From: Bifidobacterium pongonis | Lineage (GTDB): Bacteria > Actinomycetota > Actinomycetes > Actinomycetales > Bifidobacteriaceae | Assembly (NCBI RefSeq): GCF_019331805.1 | Contig: NZ_JAHBBE010000012.1 | Location: forward strand, 1-61,669 | DNA length: 61,669 bases | Direction: 5' to 3' | In this document: in pieces, positions 34,100-45,964 of the stretch | Layout: the number at the start of each line of letters is the position of its first letter | How positions within the stretch are numbered: the stretch's first letter is position 1 | Made by a program: the position numbers and the translations under genes | Notes under the pieces: model-generated | Told to the model about the DNA's origin: nothing | Seen by the model: only the letters and a program-made list of their open reading frames with translations | The model's database searches: none

Positions 34100-34843
34100 A
34101 TGAGCCAGTCTTCTGCTATGCAATCCCATACCGATTCCGATCGAAGCAACGCCGCAATGGCCGAAACCGCAACGATCCAACCCAGCAGCAACGCAAAGGA
34201 AAACGCTTCCGCAGGCACGGCATCCCCCACCAACGCAAACGCAACCGAATCCACAGCCACCCCAGCCAAGCCCACCGACCACGCCATCGGCGCACACTCC
34301 ACCGGCGTCGCAGACCACGGGCGCTGGTCCACACGCCGCATCGCCATGTACGCGCTGTTCGTCGCGCTCGCCATGGCGGCAAGCCTCATCGAACTGCCGA
34401 TCTTCCCCGCCGCGCCGTGGCTCAAATACGACCCGTCCGGCATCGTCTGCCTCGTGGCCGGTTTCGCCTTCGGCCCCTACGCCGCTGCAATCGTTTCCAT
34501 CCTTGGTTTCATGCCGCACGTGTTCACCAGCCCGTGGGGTGCGCTCATGGGCATGCTCGTGGCGCTGGCCATCTCCGTGCCAGCCTCGCTCGTCTACCGT
34601 CGCAACCGCACCCGCGGCGGGGCGATGCGCGGCATGGCATTGGGCATGGCGATCGCGCTGGTCGTCGCGCTGATCTCGAACCTGCTGGTCACGCCGTTGT
34701 ACGCCCACATGACCATGGCCCAGGTGGCCGCGATGATCCTGCCGATCCTGCTGCCGTTCAACCTGCTGAAGTTCGCGATCCATGCCGTGGTGACGTTCCT
34801 GATCTACAAGCCGATCACCACGCTGCTCGACCGCGCGGCCTGA
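34100..34843 (+). CDS. ribU: Riboflavin ECF transporter S component
   Basis: Membrane substrate-binding component for riboflavin uptake. 247 residues: a long Ser/Thr/Asn/Ala-rich cytoplasmic tail (about 80 residues), then about six helices with the RibU-like start TRRIAMYALFVALAMAASL, PSGIVCLVAGFAFGP and LPFNLLKFAIHAVVTF. The long tail is unusual for RibU and of unknown purpose. Directly after an FMN riboswitch and 10 bases before the fused Ecf module. Confidence 0.93.
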   Translation: MSQSSAMQSHTDSDRSNAAMAETATIQPSSNAKENASAGTASPTNANATESTATPAKPTDHAIGAHSTGVADHGRWSTRRIAMYALFVALAMAASLIELPIFPAAPWLKYDPSGIVCLVAGFAFGPYAAAIVSILGFMPHVFTSPWGALMGMLVALAISVPASLVYRRNRTRGGAMRGMALGMAIALVVALISNLLVTPLYAHMTMAQVAAMILPILLPFNLLKFAIHAVVTFLIYKPITTLLDRAA

Positions 34844-34853
34844 GGTCGGGAAC

Positions 34854-37247
34854 ATGCCGGAAATGGTGAACCGTGAGCCGATGGCCGAACTGCGGGACGT
34901 GCGCTTCAGCTACGACGGCGGCGCGCATTGGACGCTCGACGGCCTCAACCTTACGATCATGCCCGGGGAGCGCGTCTGCCTGATCGGTGCGAACGGGTCG
35001 GGCAAATCCACGCTCGCCCGGCTTCTCGCCGGACTCACGGCGCCCGATTCCGGTGACATCCGACTGCTGGGCCAGCAGGTGTTCCGTACCGGTGCCGGGC
35101 CGGACGCCGACGCCTACCGTATGGCGCGACGCGGCATCGGCGCGGTATTCCAGAAACCCGAAGACCAAATCGTCACCACCGTGCTGGAGGACGATGTGGC
35201 GTTCGGCCCCGAAAACCTCGCGGTCGAGCACCGCAGCATCGGCGAACGCATCGCAAGCGCGCTCCAGCGTGTCGGATTGGACGGTCTGCGCCAAGCCGAT
35301 CCGACCCGCATGAGCGGTGGCCAGCAGCAGCGGGCCGCCATCGCCGGCATGCTTGCGATGCAGCCGAAACTGCTGGTTCTCGACGAGCCGACCGCGATGC
35401 TGGATGAGACGGCACGCGGCGAGGTGATGCGCGTGCTCGACGATTTGCAACGGCATGGCACCACCATCGTCCATGTGACGCACCGCCCCGAGGAGACCGC
35501 CCATGCGACGCGCATCCTCAGGTTGGAGAACGGAACGCTCACGCAGGTTGACGGGATGGATGCCGGCGCTGAGGTTGCCGGGAACGCTGAGGTCGCCGGG
35601 TTTGCTGAGAATACCGGGAACGCCGGGAACGAAGCCGCTGCGGCTACGGAAACCGCTGGAATCAGGACGACCACGAATGCGCATGCGACCGCCCCGCTGG
35701 TATCCGTCGAACATCTCTCCTACACCTATCCGGGCGCTCTCTCCCCTGCGATCAACGACCTGTCGCTCACCATCAACACGGGTGAAATCGTTGCCATCAT
35801 GGGTCCCAACGGCGCCGGAAAATCCACGCTCGCACGCATCCTCTGCGCCCTCGCCGCCCCCAACGCCGGCACCGTCACCATAAGCGGCATCCCCGTAGCC
35901 CGCCCGCGCGGCCGCGGCACGCGCATCCGCTACGCCAACCGCAAACAGCGGGCCCGCATACACGCCACTGTCGGCTACATCATGCAGCATCCGGAACGGC
36001 AGCTCTTCGCCCAAACCGTCGCCGACGACATCGCATACGGGCCGCGCAACCAAGGGCTCACCGAGCAGGAAATCACGCAGCGCGTCAACGAAACCATGCA
36101 GCTCCTGCACATCGAGCATCTCGCCAGCCGCTCGCCATTCGCCCTATCCGGCGGCCAACAGCGACTCGTCGCCATCGCCGGAGTACTGGCATGCCAGCCG
36201 AAACTCGTCATCATGGACGAACCCGCAGCCGGACTGGACGCAGCCGCACGGCATCGATTCCACACGTTGATCCGGCATCTGCGCGAACAGGGCGTGGCCG
36301 TCATGCTCATCACGCACGACGGCGATGAGGCGCGCACACTCGCCGACCGCATCATACGGATTCCGGCGACGGGCGCGTCCGGTGTGACCGGCACAGGTGA
36401 TGATTCCGGAATTTCCGAAGGTTCCGCAGATTCCGCGGGTTCCGATAATTCCGCACGTTCCGGCGCACAGAGCCGCACCGCCACGTCCTTCATCGGGCGG
36501 CTCGACCCGCGCGTCAAACTACCCGCGTTCCTCCTTGTCATGATGTGCGCATTCGCCATCACGAACATCCGGCAACTCGCGGTAGGCGCATGTGCGGTTG
36601 CCTGCGTGCTTCTCGCATCGCGCATCGGGGCAAGGCGACTTTGGCGATCGATCCGCGTATTCCTCGTGCTCTTCGCCCTCATGGGACTGGCAAACGTATT
36701 CTTCGTGCGCACCGGCACCACGCTCGCCACCATCGGTCCCATCCCCATCACCGACGACGGACTGGCCATATCGGCGCTTTACATCTGCCGATTCACCATG
36801 GTCATCATATTGGGTTCGGTATTCCTCGCCACCACCACACCAACCGCCATCACCGACGCGGCCGCCGCACTATGCTCGCCCCTGCGGCGCTTCGGCGTAC
36901 ACACCCAGGAAGTGGCTTTGGTCTTCAGTCTGGCGTTGCGATTCATGCCGACGCTTGCAACGGAAACCCGCGCGATCATGGATGCGCAATCCGCCCGCGG
37001 AGGGTCCATCGAAACCGGTTCACCGGCACGACGGTTGCATGCGATGGCCGCGATCATCGTACCCGTGTTCGCCGGAGCGTTGCGTCATGCGGACGATCTC
37101 GGGCTTGCGCTCGACGCGCGCTGCTATGAGGAAGGCATCCACCGCACGCACTGGAGGGTGCTGCGCATCGAAACGCGCGACATCATATTCATGGCGGCGA
37201 CGGCCCTGACCATCATCGGCATTATCGCATTCGCCTTCCTCCCCTAA
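34854..37247 (+). CDS. Fused ECF module: ATPase-ATPase-transmembrane T protein
   Basis: 797 residues combining what are usually three subunits. ATPase 1 (about 1-220): Walker A GANGSGKST, MSGGQQQR, LLVLDEPTAML. Linker rich in Ala/Glu/Gly. ATPase 2 (about 280-505): GPNGAGKST, LSGGQQRL, LVIMDEPAAGLD. T domain (about 545-797): membrane helices with the two coupling motifs AQSARGGS and ALDARCYEEG. With ribU it forms a complete two-gene riboflavin importer, or a shared energising module. ATG at 34854 with GAGGTCGGG upstream. Confidence 0.93.
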   Translation: MPEMVNREPMAELRDVRFSYDGGAHWTLDGLNLTIMPGERVCLIGANGSGKSTLARLLAGLTAPDSGDIRLLGQQVFRTGAGPDADAYRMARRGIGAVFQKPEDQIVTTVLEDDVAFGPENLAVEHRSIGERIASALQRVGLDGLRQADPTRMSGGQQQRAAIAGMLAMQPKLLVLDEPTAMLDETARGEVMRVLDDLQRHGTTIVHVTHRPEETAHATRILRLENGTLTQVDGMDAGAEVAGNAEVAGFAENTGNAGNEAAAATETAGIRTTTNAHATAPLVSVEHLSYTYPGALSPAINDLSLTINTGEIVAIMGPNGAGKSTLARILCALAAPNAGTVTISGIPVARPRGRGTRIRYANRKQRARIHATVGYIMQHPERQLFAQTVADDIAYGPRNQGLTEQEITQRVNETMQLLHIEHLASRSPFALSGGQQRLVAIAGVLACQPKLVIMDEPAAGLDAAARHRFHTLIRHLREQGVAVMLITHDGDEARTLADRIIRIPATGASGVTGTGDDSGISEGSADSAGSDNSARSGAQSRTATSFIGRLDPRVKLPAFLLVMMCAFAITNIRQLAVGACAVACVLLASRIGARRLWRSIRVFLVLFALMGLANVFFVRTGTTLATIGPIPITDDGLAISALYICRFTMVIILGSVFLATTTPTAITDAAAALCSPLRRFGVHTQEVALVFSLALRFMPTLATETRAIMDAQSARGGSIETGSPARRLHAMAAIIVPVFAGALRHADDLGLALDARCYEEGIHRTHWRVLRIETRDIIFMAATALTIIGIIAFAFLP

Positions 37248-37264
37248 TCGGCTTGCCTTTCCCC

Positions 37265-37548
37265 CCCATTACCGAAATCAGACAGAATCAGCCCAATTCC
37301 GTCCGATTCCGGTCAAGGAATCCCCAAACCCCCACCACCCCCATTACCAAAATCGGACAGAATCAGCCCAATTCCGTCCGATTCCGATCAAGGAATCCCC
37401 AAACCCCCACCACCCCCATTACCGAAATCAGACAAAACCAGCCCAATTCCGTCCGATTCCGGTCAAGGAATCCCCAAACCCCCACCACTCCCATTACCGA
37501 AATCAGACAGAATCAGCCCAATTTTGTCCGATTCCGGTCAAGGGGTCC
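37265..37548. repeat. 75-bp tandem repeat, four copies, each containing the intergenic palindrome
   Basis: Period is exactly 75 bp (unit starts near 37268, 37343, 37418, 37493). Each unit holds a hairpin of the family at 4.4-5.3 kb (attaccgaaatcagaca ... gtccgattccggtca) plus a constant spacer (aatccccaaacccccacca). Lies between the converging ends of the Ecf fusion gene and gmk. Confidence 0.95.
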
Positions 37549-37594
37549 CGATTACCGGTGATGGACGGTAAGAGGCAAGAAAGCGAATATGAAG

Positions 37595-37629
37595 AAGCCC
37601 ACCCCATGCAAGCATCATGGGATGGGCTT
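37595..37629 (-). terminator. Terminator-like hairpin after gmk
   Basis: Arms aagcccaccccatg and catgggatgggctt pair with one wobble over a 7-base loop, 20 bases after the gmk stop. The T run behind it is weak. Confidence 0.65.
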
Positions 37630-37648
37630 TCTTGGCGAATGCCTTAGT

Positions 37649-38227
37649 TCACAGGCCGTACTCTTCGGCGATCACCTGCCACAGCTCTTCGGCCGCACGT
37701 TCGACGGTATCGTTGACGATAACCACATCGAACTCGTTCTCCGCGGCAAGCTCGACCTTCGCCGTCTCCAAACGCTTGGCCTGCTGCTCCTCGGTTTCGG
37801 TCCCGCGCCCGATCAGGCGACGCTTCAACTCCTCGAAGCTCGGCGGCGCGATGAACACGTACACCACTTCAAGCCCAAGTTCGGCGGCACGTTCGCGCAC
37901 TCGCCGGGCACCCTGCAGATCGATCTCCAGCAGCGTGGGCACGTTCCGCTCCAAATGCTCCTTCACGGGCTCAAGCGGCGTACCGTAATGCGCCATGCCA
38001 TGTACCACGGCGGTTTCCAGGAACTTGCCGTCCCGTTCGCCGGCGACGAACTCGTCCTCATCCATGAACCAGTAGTTCACGCCATTCTCTTCGCCGGGCC
38101 GCGGGTCGCGCGTGGTGGCCGACACCGACACCCAAATCTCCGGGTGATCAGCGAGCAGCTTCTGCTCCACCGTGCCCTTGCCAACAGCAGTCGGCCCGCT
38201 CAGAACGATGAGACGTCCATTCGTCAC
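37649..38227 (-). CDS. gmk: Guanylate kinase
   Basis: Converts GMP to GDP with ATP in the cytosol. 192 residues, typical. P-loop GPTAVGKGT at 10-18, GMP-binding SATTRDPRPGEENGVNYWF, the LEIDLQGARRV helix and the ERAAEELWQVI C-terminus. ATG at 38227. Lies downstream of pyrF-like on the same strand with a 207-base gap. Confidence 0.95.
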   Translation of the reverse strand: MTNGRLIVLSGPTAVGKGTVEQKLLADHPEIWVSVSATTRDPRPGEENGVNYWFMDEDEFVAGERDGKFLETAVVHGMAHYGTPLEPVKEHLERNVPTLLEIDLQGARRVRERAAELGLEVVYVFIAPPSFEELKRRLIGRGTETEEQQAKRLETAKVELAAENEFDVVIVNDTVERAAEELWQVIAEEYGL

Positions 38228-38434
38228 TTGCTCATACCTCCATGTTGTCGTCTTACGGGTGAAACCTCATCGCGCTTCAGCGCTGGGGTGCTGAAGCACT
38301 CAATGCTCAGCACTCGGCACTTCACCAATCCAGCGCTTCCACGCCCAATGAGATTCCACCTCAGGCTCCGGCACCGCGCACCGCGGAACCTCGCCCAACG
38401 CAAAGCTTGCAGAACCTGCAAGAACCGCAGAATA

Positions 38435-39385
38435 TCAGGCCGCTACCCCTGATCTGCCGTCGTCTTCGCTCTCGTCCTCGGCTTCCATAATGGCCTGCCT
38501 CACATCCAGCGCGATGGATTCGGTGGCCGCCGCAAGATCGGCGATCGCCGGGCCCTTGGTGGCGATGGAACGGGAGACGGTGACCAGCACGTTGCCATGC
38601 GTGCCCTTGAACAGGGTCTTCAGATCCTTGGCCTCCGCACCCTGCCAGCCGTAGCCGGGCGAAAGGATCGGACCGGTGAAATGCGCCGGGTCGACGCCCG
38701 TCTGCTCGATCCACTGGCCTACGGTGGCGCCCACGATCAGGCCCACGGAACCCAGTCCCTCATGCTCGGCGTTATGCTTCTGCGCCGCGGCCGCAATGCC
38801 ATACGCCACGGTCTGCCCCTTGAAGGAGCCGCCCTGGCGGATGGCGCTCTGCACGCTGCGCCCCTCCTCATTGGAGGTCAGCGAGGCGATGAACACGCCA
38901 CCGCCATTGTCGAGCGCATCCTCGATCAGACCGCGCAGCGAACGCTCGCCGTAGTACGGCAGCAGCGTGATCGCGTCGGCCTTCAATGGTGCGCCCGGCT
39001 TGAAATAGGCGTCGGCGATGGCGGAAATCGTGGTGGACAGACCGCCCTGCATGCAGTCCACGATGGTGATCACACCCATCTGCCGGGCCGCATACAGCAC
39101 GCGTTCGAGCACGGCGAAACCCTTGGAACCGTACCGTTCGAACATGGGCATCTGGAACTTGACGGCGGCGGCGCGGCCGTTCGCGGCCTGCAACATGCGC
39201 ATCGAGAACATCTCCGCGCCGTTCGCGTCAACGTTGTAGCCCCAGTCCGTCAGGAGTTTGCGATGGGGGTCAATGCCAACGCACAGCGGACCGTATTTAC
39301 TCATGGAATTACGCAGACGCAGGCCAAAATTGGTACGCTGTGCACGCAATTGATCCTCGTGGCTGCTGGCAATAACCTCGGTCAC
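38435..39385 (-). CDS. pyrF: OMP decarboxylase-like protein lacking two catalytic residues
   Basis: 316 residues by homology to the long (type 2) orotidine-5'-phosphate decarboxylases: LCVGIDPHRKLLTDWG near the N-terminus, Lys76 in AAVKFQMPMFERYGSKG and the phosphate-binding ILSPGYGWQGAEAKDL. The active-site loop, normally DxKRGDIGST, reads DCMQGGLSTT (110-119): Asp110 is kept, but the Lys is Met112 and the second Asp is Gly115. It may be a pseudo-enzyme or have another activity. GTG at 39385 begins just after the carB stop, suggesting co-translation. The gene symbol is by family only. Confidence 0.72.
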   Translation of the reverse strand: MTEVIASSHEDQLRAQRTNFGLRLRNSMSKYGPLCVGIDPHRKLLTDWGYNVDANGAEMFSMRMLQAANGRAAAVKFQMPMFERYGSKGFAVLERVLYAARQMGVITIVDCMQGGLSTTISAIADAYFKPGAPLKADAITLLPYYGERSLRGLIEDALDNGGGVFIASLTSNEEGRSVQSAIRQGGSFKGQTVAYGIAAAAQKHNAEHEGLGSVGLIVGATVGQWIEQTGVDPAHFTGPILSPGYGWQGAEAKDLKTLFKGTHGNVLVTVSRSIATKGPAIADLAAATESIALDVRQAIMEAEDESEDDGRSGVAA

Positions 39386-39386
39386 A

Positions 39387-42770
<3,384 letters not shown>

Positions 42771-42771
42771 G

Positions 42772-43968
42772 TCACTTACCTTCCTTGGAATTCTTCATCA
42801 GTTCAACGAAACGATCAAACAGGTATGCCGCATCGTGCGGACCGGCGGCGGCTTCGGGGTGGTACTGCACGGAGAACGCGGGGATGTCCACGCACTGCAG
42901 GCCTTCGACCACGTTATCGTTCAGATCGATGTGGGAGACGAACACCTTGCCGTACTTGCCGTTTTCGAACGGGGCGTCGACGGTTTCGCCGATCGGGGCG
43001 TCGACCGCGAAGCCGTGGTTGTGCGCGGTGATCTCGATCTTGCCGGTGGTCATGTCCTTCACCGGCTGGTTGACGCCACGGTGGCCGAACTTCAGCTTGT
43101 AGGTGCCGAAGCCGAGCGCACGGCCGAGCAGCTGGTTGCCGAAGCAGATGCCGAAGAACGGGTAGCCCGCGTCGAGTACCTTGCGCAGCAGTTCGACTTC
43201 GGGACCGGCCTGTTCCGGATCGCCCGGGCCGTTGGAGAAGAACACGCCGTCGGGGTTCAGCTCCTGCAGCTGTTCGAAGGTGATGCTGGAGGGCACGACG
43301 TGCACGCGGCAACCGCGTTCCGCCATGCGGTGCGGGGTCATGGCCTTGATGCCCAGGTCGACGGCGGCCACGGTGTACAGCGGCTCCTTGCCTTCGAATT
43401 CGCCGCACGGCTCGATGGTGTAGGCCTGCTTGGTGCTGACTTCCTCGTACAGGCTCAGGCCCTGCATCTGCGCGGTGGCCTTCACTTCGTCGAGGAACTC
43501 GGCCAGATCGCGCACATCGCCCTTATCGTCCAGCAGCGCATCGCCGGAGAACACGCCGGCGCGCATCACACCGGCGGAACGCAGGTGACGCACGAGCTTA
43601 CGGGTGTCGATGCCGCTGATGCCCACGATGTTCTGACGCTTCAGATCATCGTCGAGGCTTCCCCCGGCACGCCAGTTGCTCACGTTCGGGCTGGGATCGC
43701 GGACCACGTAGCCGGCGACCCAGATACGCTCGGATTCCGGGTCTTCGCTGTTGACACCGGTATCGCCGATATGCGGGAAGGTCTGCACCACAATCTGACG
43801 GTCGTAACTCGGATCGGTAAGGGTTTCCTGATAGCCGGTCATACCGGTGGAGAATACGATCTCGCCGGTCGTCCTGCCCTCGGCCCCATAAGGCTCACCT
43901 ACATATACCTGACCATCTTCCAGAACGAGAATGGCCTCATTCTGGTCACAGATTGGTTTGTCGCTCAC
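42772..43968 (-). CDS. carA: Carbamoyl-phosphate synthase small subunit
   Basis: Glutamine amidotransferase subunit supplying ammonia to CarB. 398 residues: N-terminal CPSase_sm domain ([19 protein letters not shown]), a class I GATase with nucleophile Cys in [12 protein letters not shown] and the [11 protein letters not shown] catalytic His/Glu segment. First of the carA-carB-pyrF-like group. Separated from nusB by a terminator hairpin, so it likely has its own promoter in 43969-44134. Confidence 0.96.
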   Translation of the reverse strand: MSDKPICDQNEAILVLEDGQVYVGEPYGAEGRTTGEIVFSTGMTGYQETLTDPSYDRQIVVQTFPHIGDTGVNSEDPESERIWVAGYVVRDPSPNVSNWRAGGSLDDDLKRQNIVGISGIDTRKLVRHLRSAGVMRAGVFSGDALLDDKGDVRDLAEFLDEVKATAQMQGLSLYEEVSTKQAYTIEPCGEFEGKEPLYTVAAVDLGIKAMTPHRMAERGCRVHVVPSSITFEQLQELNPDGVFFSNGPGDPEQAGPEVELLRKVLDAGYPFFGICFGNQLLGRALGFGTYKLKFGHRGVNQPVKDMTTGKIEITAHNHGFAVDAPIGETVDAPFENGKYGKVFVSHIDLNDNVVEGLQCVDIPAFSVQYHPEAAAGPHDAAYLFDRFVELMKNSKEGK

Positions 43969-44134
43969 CGCGCAACCCCCTTATTCTCATCCGGGTTATT
44001 CATGCCAAGCGTAACGTTCAGCGCAGACTCACACGCCGACCGACGGGCATCGTGCCGAAGCTCGTGCCATTCCTTCGCATCGCTCCATGTACTGTGGGCC
44101 ATGGAACGCACCCTGTGTACAACACATCTCAAAA

Positions 44135-44165
44135 GAACGCCCCCCGTGAAATACGGGAGGCGTTC
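44135..44165 (-). terminator. Intrinsic terminator of the efp-nusB unit
   Basis: Stem gaacgcctcccgt / acggggggcgttc on the minus strand with TTTT behind it, 10 bases after the nusB stop. Confidence 0.88.
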
Positions 44166-44174
44166 AAAAAAATA

Positions 44175-44588
44175 TCAATCCAACGGCTTCTCGTGAGCCG
44201 CGCATACGGCGGACAACAGTCCGTGAATGAAAGCAGGCGATTCGTCATCGCACAACGTCTTCGCCAGGCCGAGGGCCTCGTCAATAGCCACCTTGTCGGG
44301 AACATCATCGTTATACATGATCTCCCAAGCGGCGATACGAAGAATATTGCGGTCGACGACGCCCATACGACTGGTCTTCCAACCAGTGGAGCACTCGTTC
44401 AGCTTCGCGTCGATGTCACGACGGTGCTCGGCGACGCCACGCACGATGTCGATGGCGTAATCGGGCAACGGCGTCTGAGCACCGGGAACGGCGATGCGCT
44501 CCTCAAGGAGGGACAGGATGTCCTGCCCCTTCTCGTCCGCCTCATACAACGTATTCAGAGCTCTCTTGCGAGCAGTGGAACGTGCCAT
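44175..44588 (-). CDS. nusB: Transcription antitermination factor NusB
   Basis: RNA-binding protein that joins NusE/S10 on boxA during rRNA transcription. 137 residues, all helical, with ARKRALNTLYEADEKGQD at the N-terminus and the conserved VDRNILRIAAWEIMY and VAIDEALGLAKTL helices. Follows efp by 20 bases on the same strand. Confidence 0.95.
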   Translation of the reverse strand: MARSTARKRALNTLYEADEKGQDILSLLEERIAVPGAQTPLPDYAIDIVRGVAEHRRDIDAKLNECSTGWKTSRMGVVDRNILRIAAWEIMYNDDVPDKVAIDEALGLAKTLCDDESPAFIHGLLSAVCAAHEKPLD

Positions 44589-44608
44589 ACAGCCGTCAGT
44601 CCTTCGAC

Positions 44609-45166
44609 TCAGTTCTCGCGGCCGAGGTAGGAGCCGTCGGTGGTGTTGACCTTGACGCGCTCACCCTCGTTGATGAACAGCGGAACCTGGATTTCGGCGC
44701 CGGTCTCAACGGTGGCGGGCTTGGTGCCGGCGTTGGAGCGGTTGCCCTGCAGGCCCGGCTCGGTGTGGGTGACGGTCAGCACGACGGAGGCCGGCAGTTC
44801 GACGGACAGCGGGGTGCCGTCGTGGAAGGACACGATGCAGTCGGTGCCTTCGAGCAGGAACTTGCTCTCGACGAGGGTCTTCGGAACCATGATCTGATCG
44901 TAGGTGGTCATGTCCATGAAGACGTAGTTGTCACCGTCCTCGTAGGAGTACTGGAGGGTGCGGTTGTCGACGGTCTCGAATTCCATCTTCATGCCGGCGT
45001 TGAAGGTCTTATCGACGATCTTGCCGCTCAGCACGTTCTTGATGGTGGTGCGCACGAAGGCGGGGCCCTTGCCCGGCTTGACGTGCTGGAACTTCAGGAC
45101 GGTCCACAGCTGGCCGTCAAGGTTCAGAACGGAACCGTTCTTGATGTCATTGGTAGTCTGTGCCAC
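44609..45166 (-). CDS. efp: Elongation factor P
   Basis: Relieves ribosome stalling at polyproline. 185 residues, three beta-barrel domains. The tip loop reads [10 protein letters not shown] with a Lys at the position modified in many bacteria; no modification gene is visible nearby. C-terminus [20 protein letters not shown] is canonical. ATG at 45166; the upstream spacer holds intergenic palindromes. Confidence 0.96.
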   Translation of the reverse strand: MAQTTNDIKNGSVLNLDGQLWTVLKFQHVKPGKGPAFVRTTIKNVLSGKIVDKTFNAGMKMEFETVDNRTLQYSYEDGDNYVFMDMTTYDQIMVPKTLVESKFLLEGTDCIVSFHDGTPLSVELPASVVLTVTHTEPGLQGNRSNAGTKPATVETGAEIQVPLFINEGERVKVNTTDGSYLGREN

Positions 45167-45360
45167 GTTTACTCACCTATACTGTTGGTCTTCAAGGGCA
45201 AAACCCTAAAAATTGCCTTGGCTATTATGCCACCACCCCTAGAACACCGTGTGACGCGGCGTTTATGGCTTGCTGGAGGCGGCGTTTCCGCCGCCCTCCG
45301 CAGCGTTTCCCCTAGGCCAGGTATCGCCAGGGTTTGCAGATTCCCCTAGGCCATCCCTTT

Positions 45361-45517
45361 CCCGAAATCAGACAAAAACCGCCCCATTCCCGTCCGATTC
45401 CGGTTGAGCCCCCACACACACACACAATCCCCCACGCCCCACAAGCACCCCATTCCCGAAGCATCCCTCTTACCGGAATCAGACAAAAGCCACCCCATTT
45501 TGTCCGATTTCGGATGA
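45361..45517. repeat. Two copies of the intergenic palindrome
   Basis: Units at about 45361-45407 and 45470-45517 with the same arms (ccgaaatcagaca ... gtccgattccgg) as at 4.4-5.3 kb and 37.3 kb. A short CA microsatellite (about 45412-45426) lies between them. Confidence 0.8.
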
Positions 45518-45964
45518 GACTTCCCCACAATCCCCTCCCGAAACAACAACCCCAATATTCGACAAACCAAACGCAGTCGCCCAACACACCCCCGTACCGT
45601 ACAAAATTCCCAGAAAATATTCAGGAAAAACCACATACATTTTCAGTGCGATTCCACGTAAACCATGGAGTCGCGTACCACCCTATTATCGGAAGCGACG
45701 ACCGACGGCCCGCAACCGCAGCAACGGCCCGTAACCGCGCCCCAGCAACAGCGCCCCAGCAACCGCGCCCCAGCAACAGCCGCGGCCCAACAGCCAACAG
45801 TCGTTCGCCCGCGCAGGCCACAAGCCAACACAACCCACAACCCAACACAACCCAACACAACCCAAAACCCAACACAACCCAAAACACCCACAACGCCAAG
45901 CAGCCGGCGGCGTCAGCAACGCCAACGCCCGGGCCACGCCGAGCACCCATGTGAAAGCCAAACC
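45518..45964. other. Low-complexity upstream region of the sulfotransferase gene
   Basis: Holds two tandem-like tracts: about 45718-45790 (gccccagcaac words) and about 45825-45895 (cccaacacaa words). The sulfotransferase frame stays open here and would add 100 Pro/Gln/Thr/Arg-rich residues before the membrane anchor. I favour noncoding or very variable sequence. Confidence 0.5.

Noticed and set aside
37253..37561. 102-codon frame with a perfect 25-residue repeat
   Set aside because: The period arises because the 75-bp noncoding repeat is divisible by three. The frame has no ribosome site and the repeat contains the intergenic palindrome found elsewhere in other frames.
45665..45964. N-terminal extension of the sulfotransferase by 100 residues
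   Set aside because: The in-frame stretch is Pro/Gln/Thr/Arg low-complexity sequence from tandem repeats, without a ribosome site. The membrane anchor starts just after ATG 45965.
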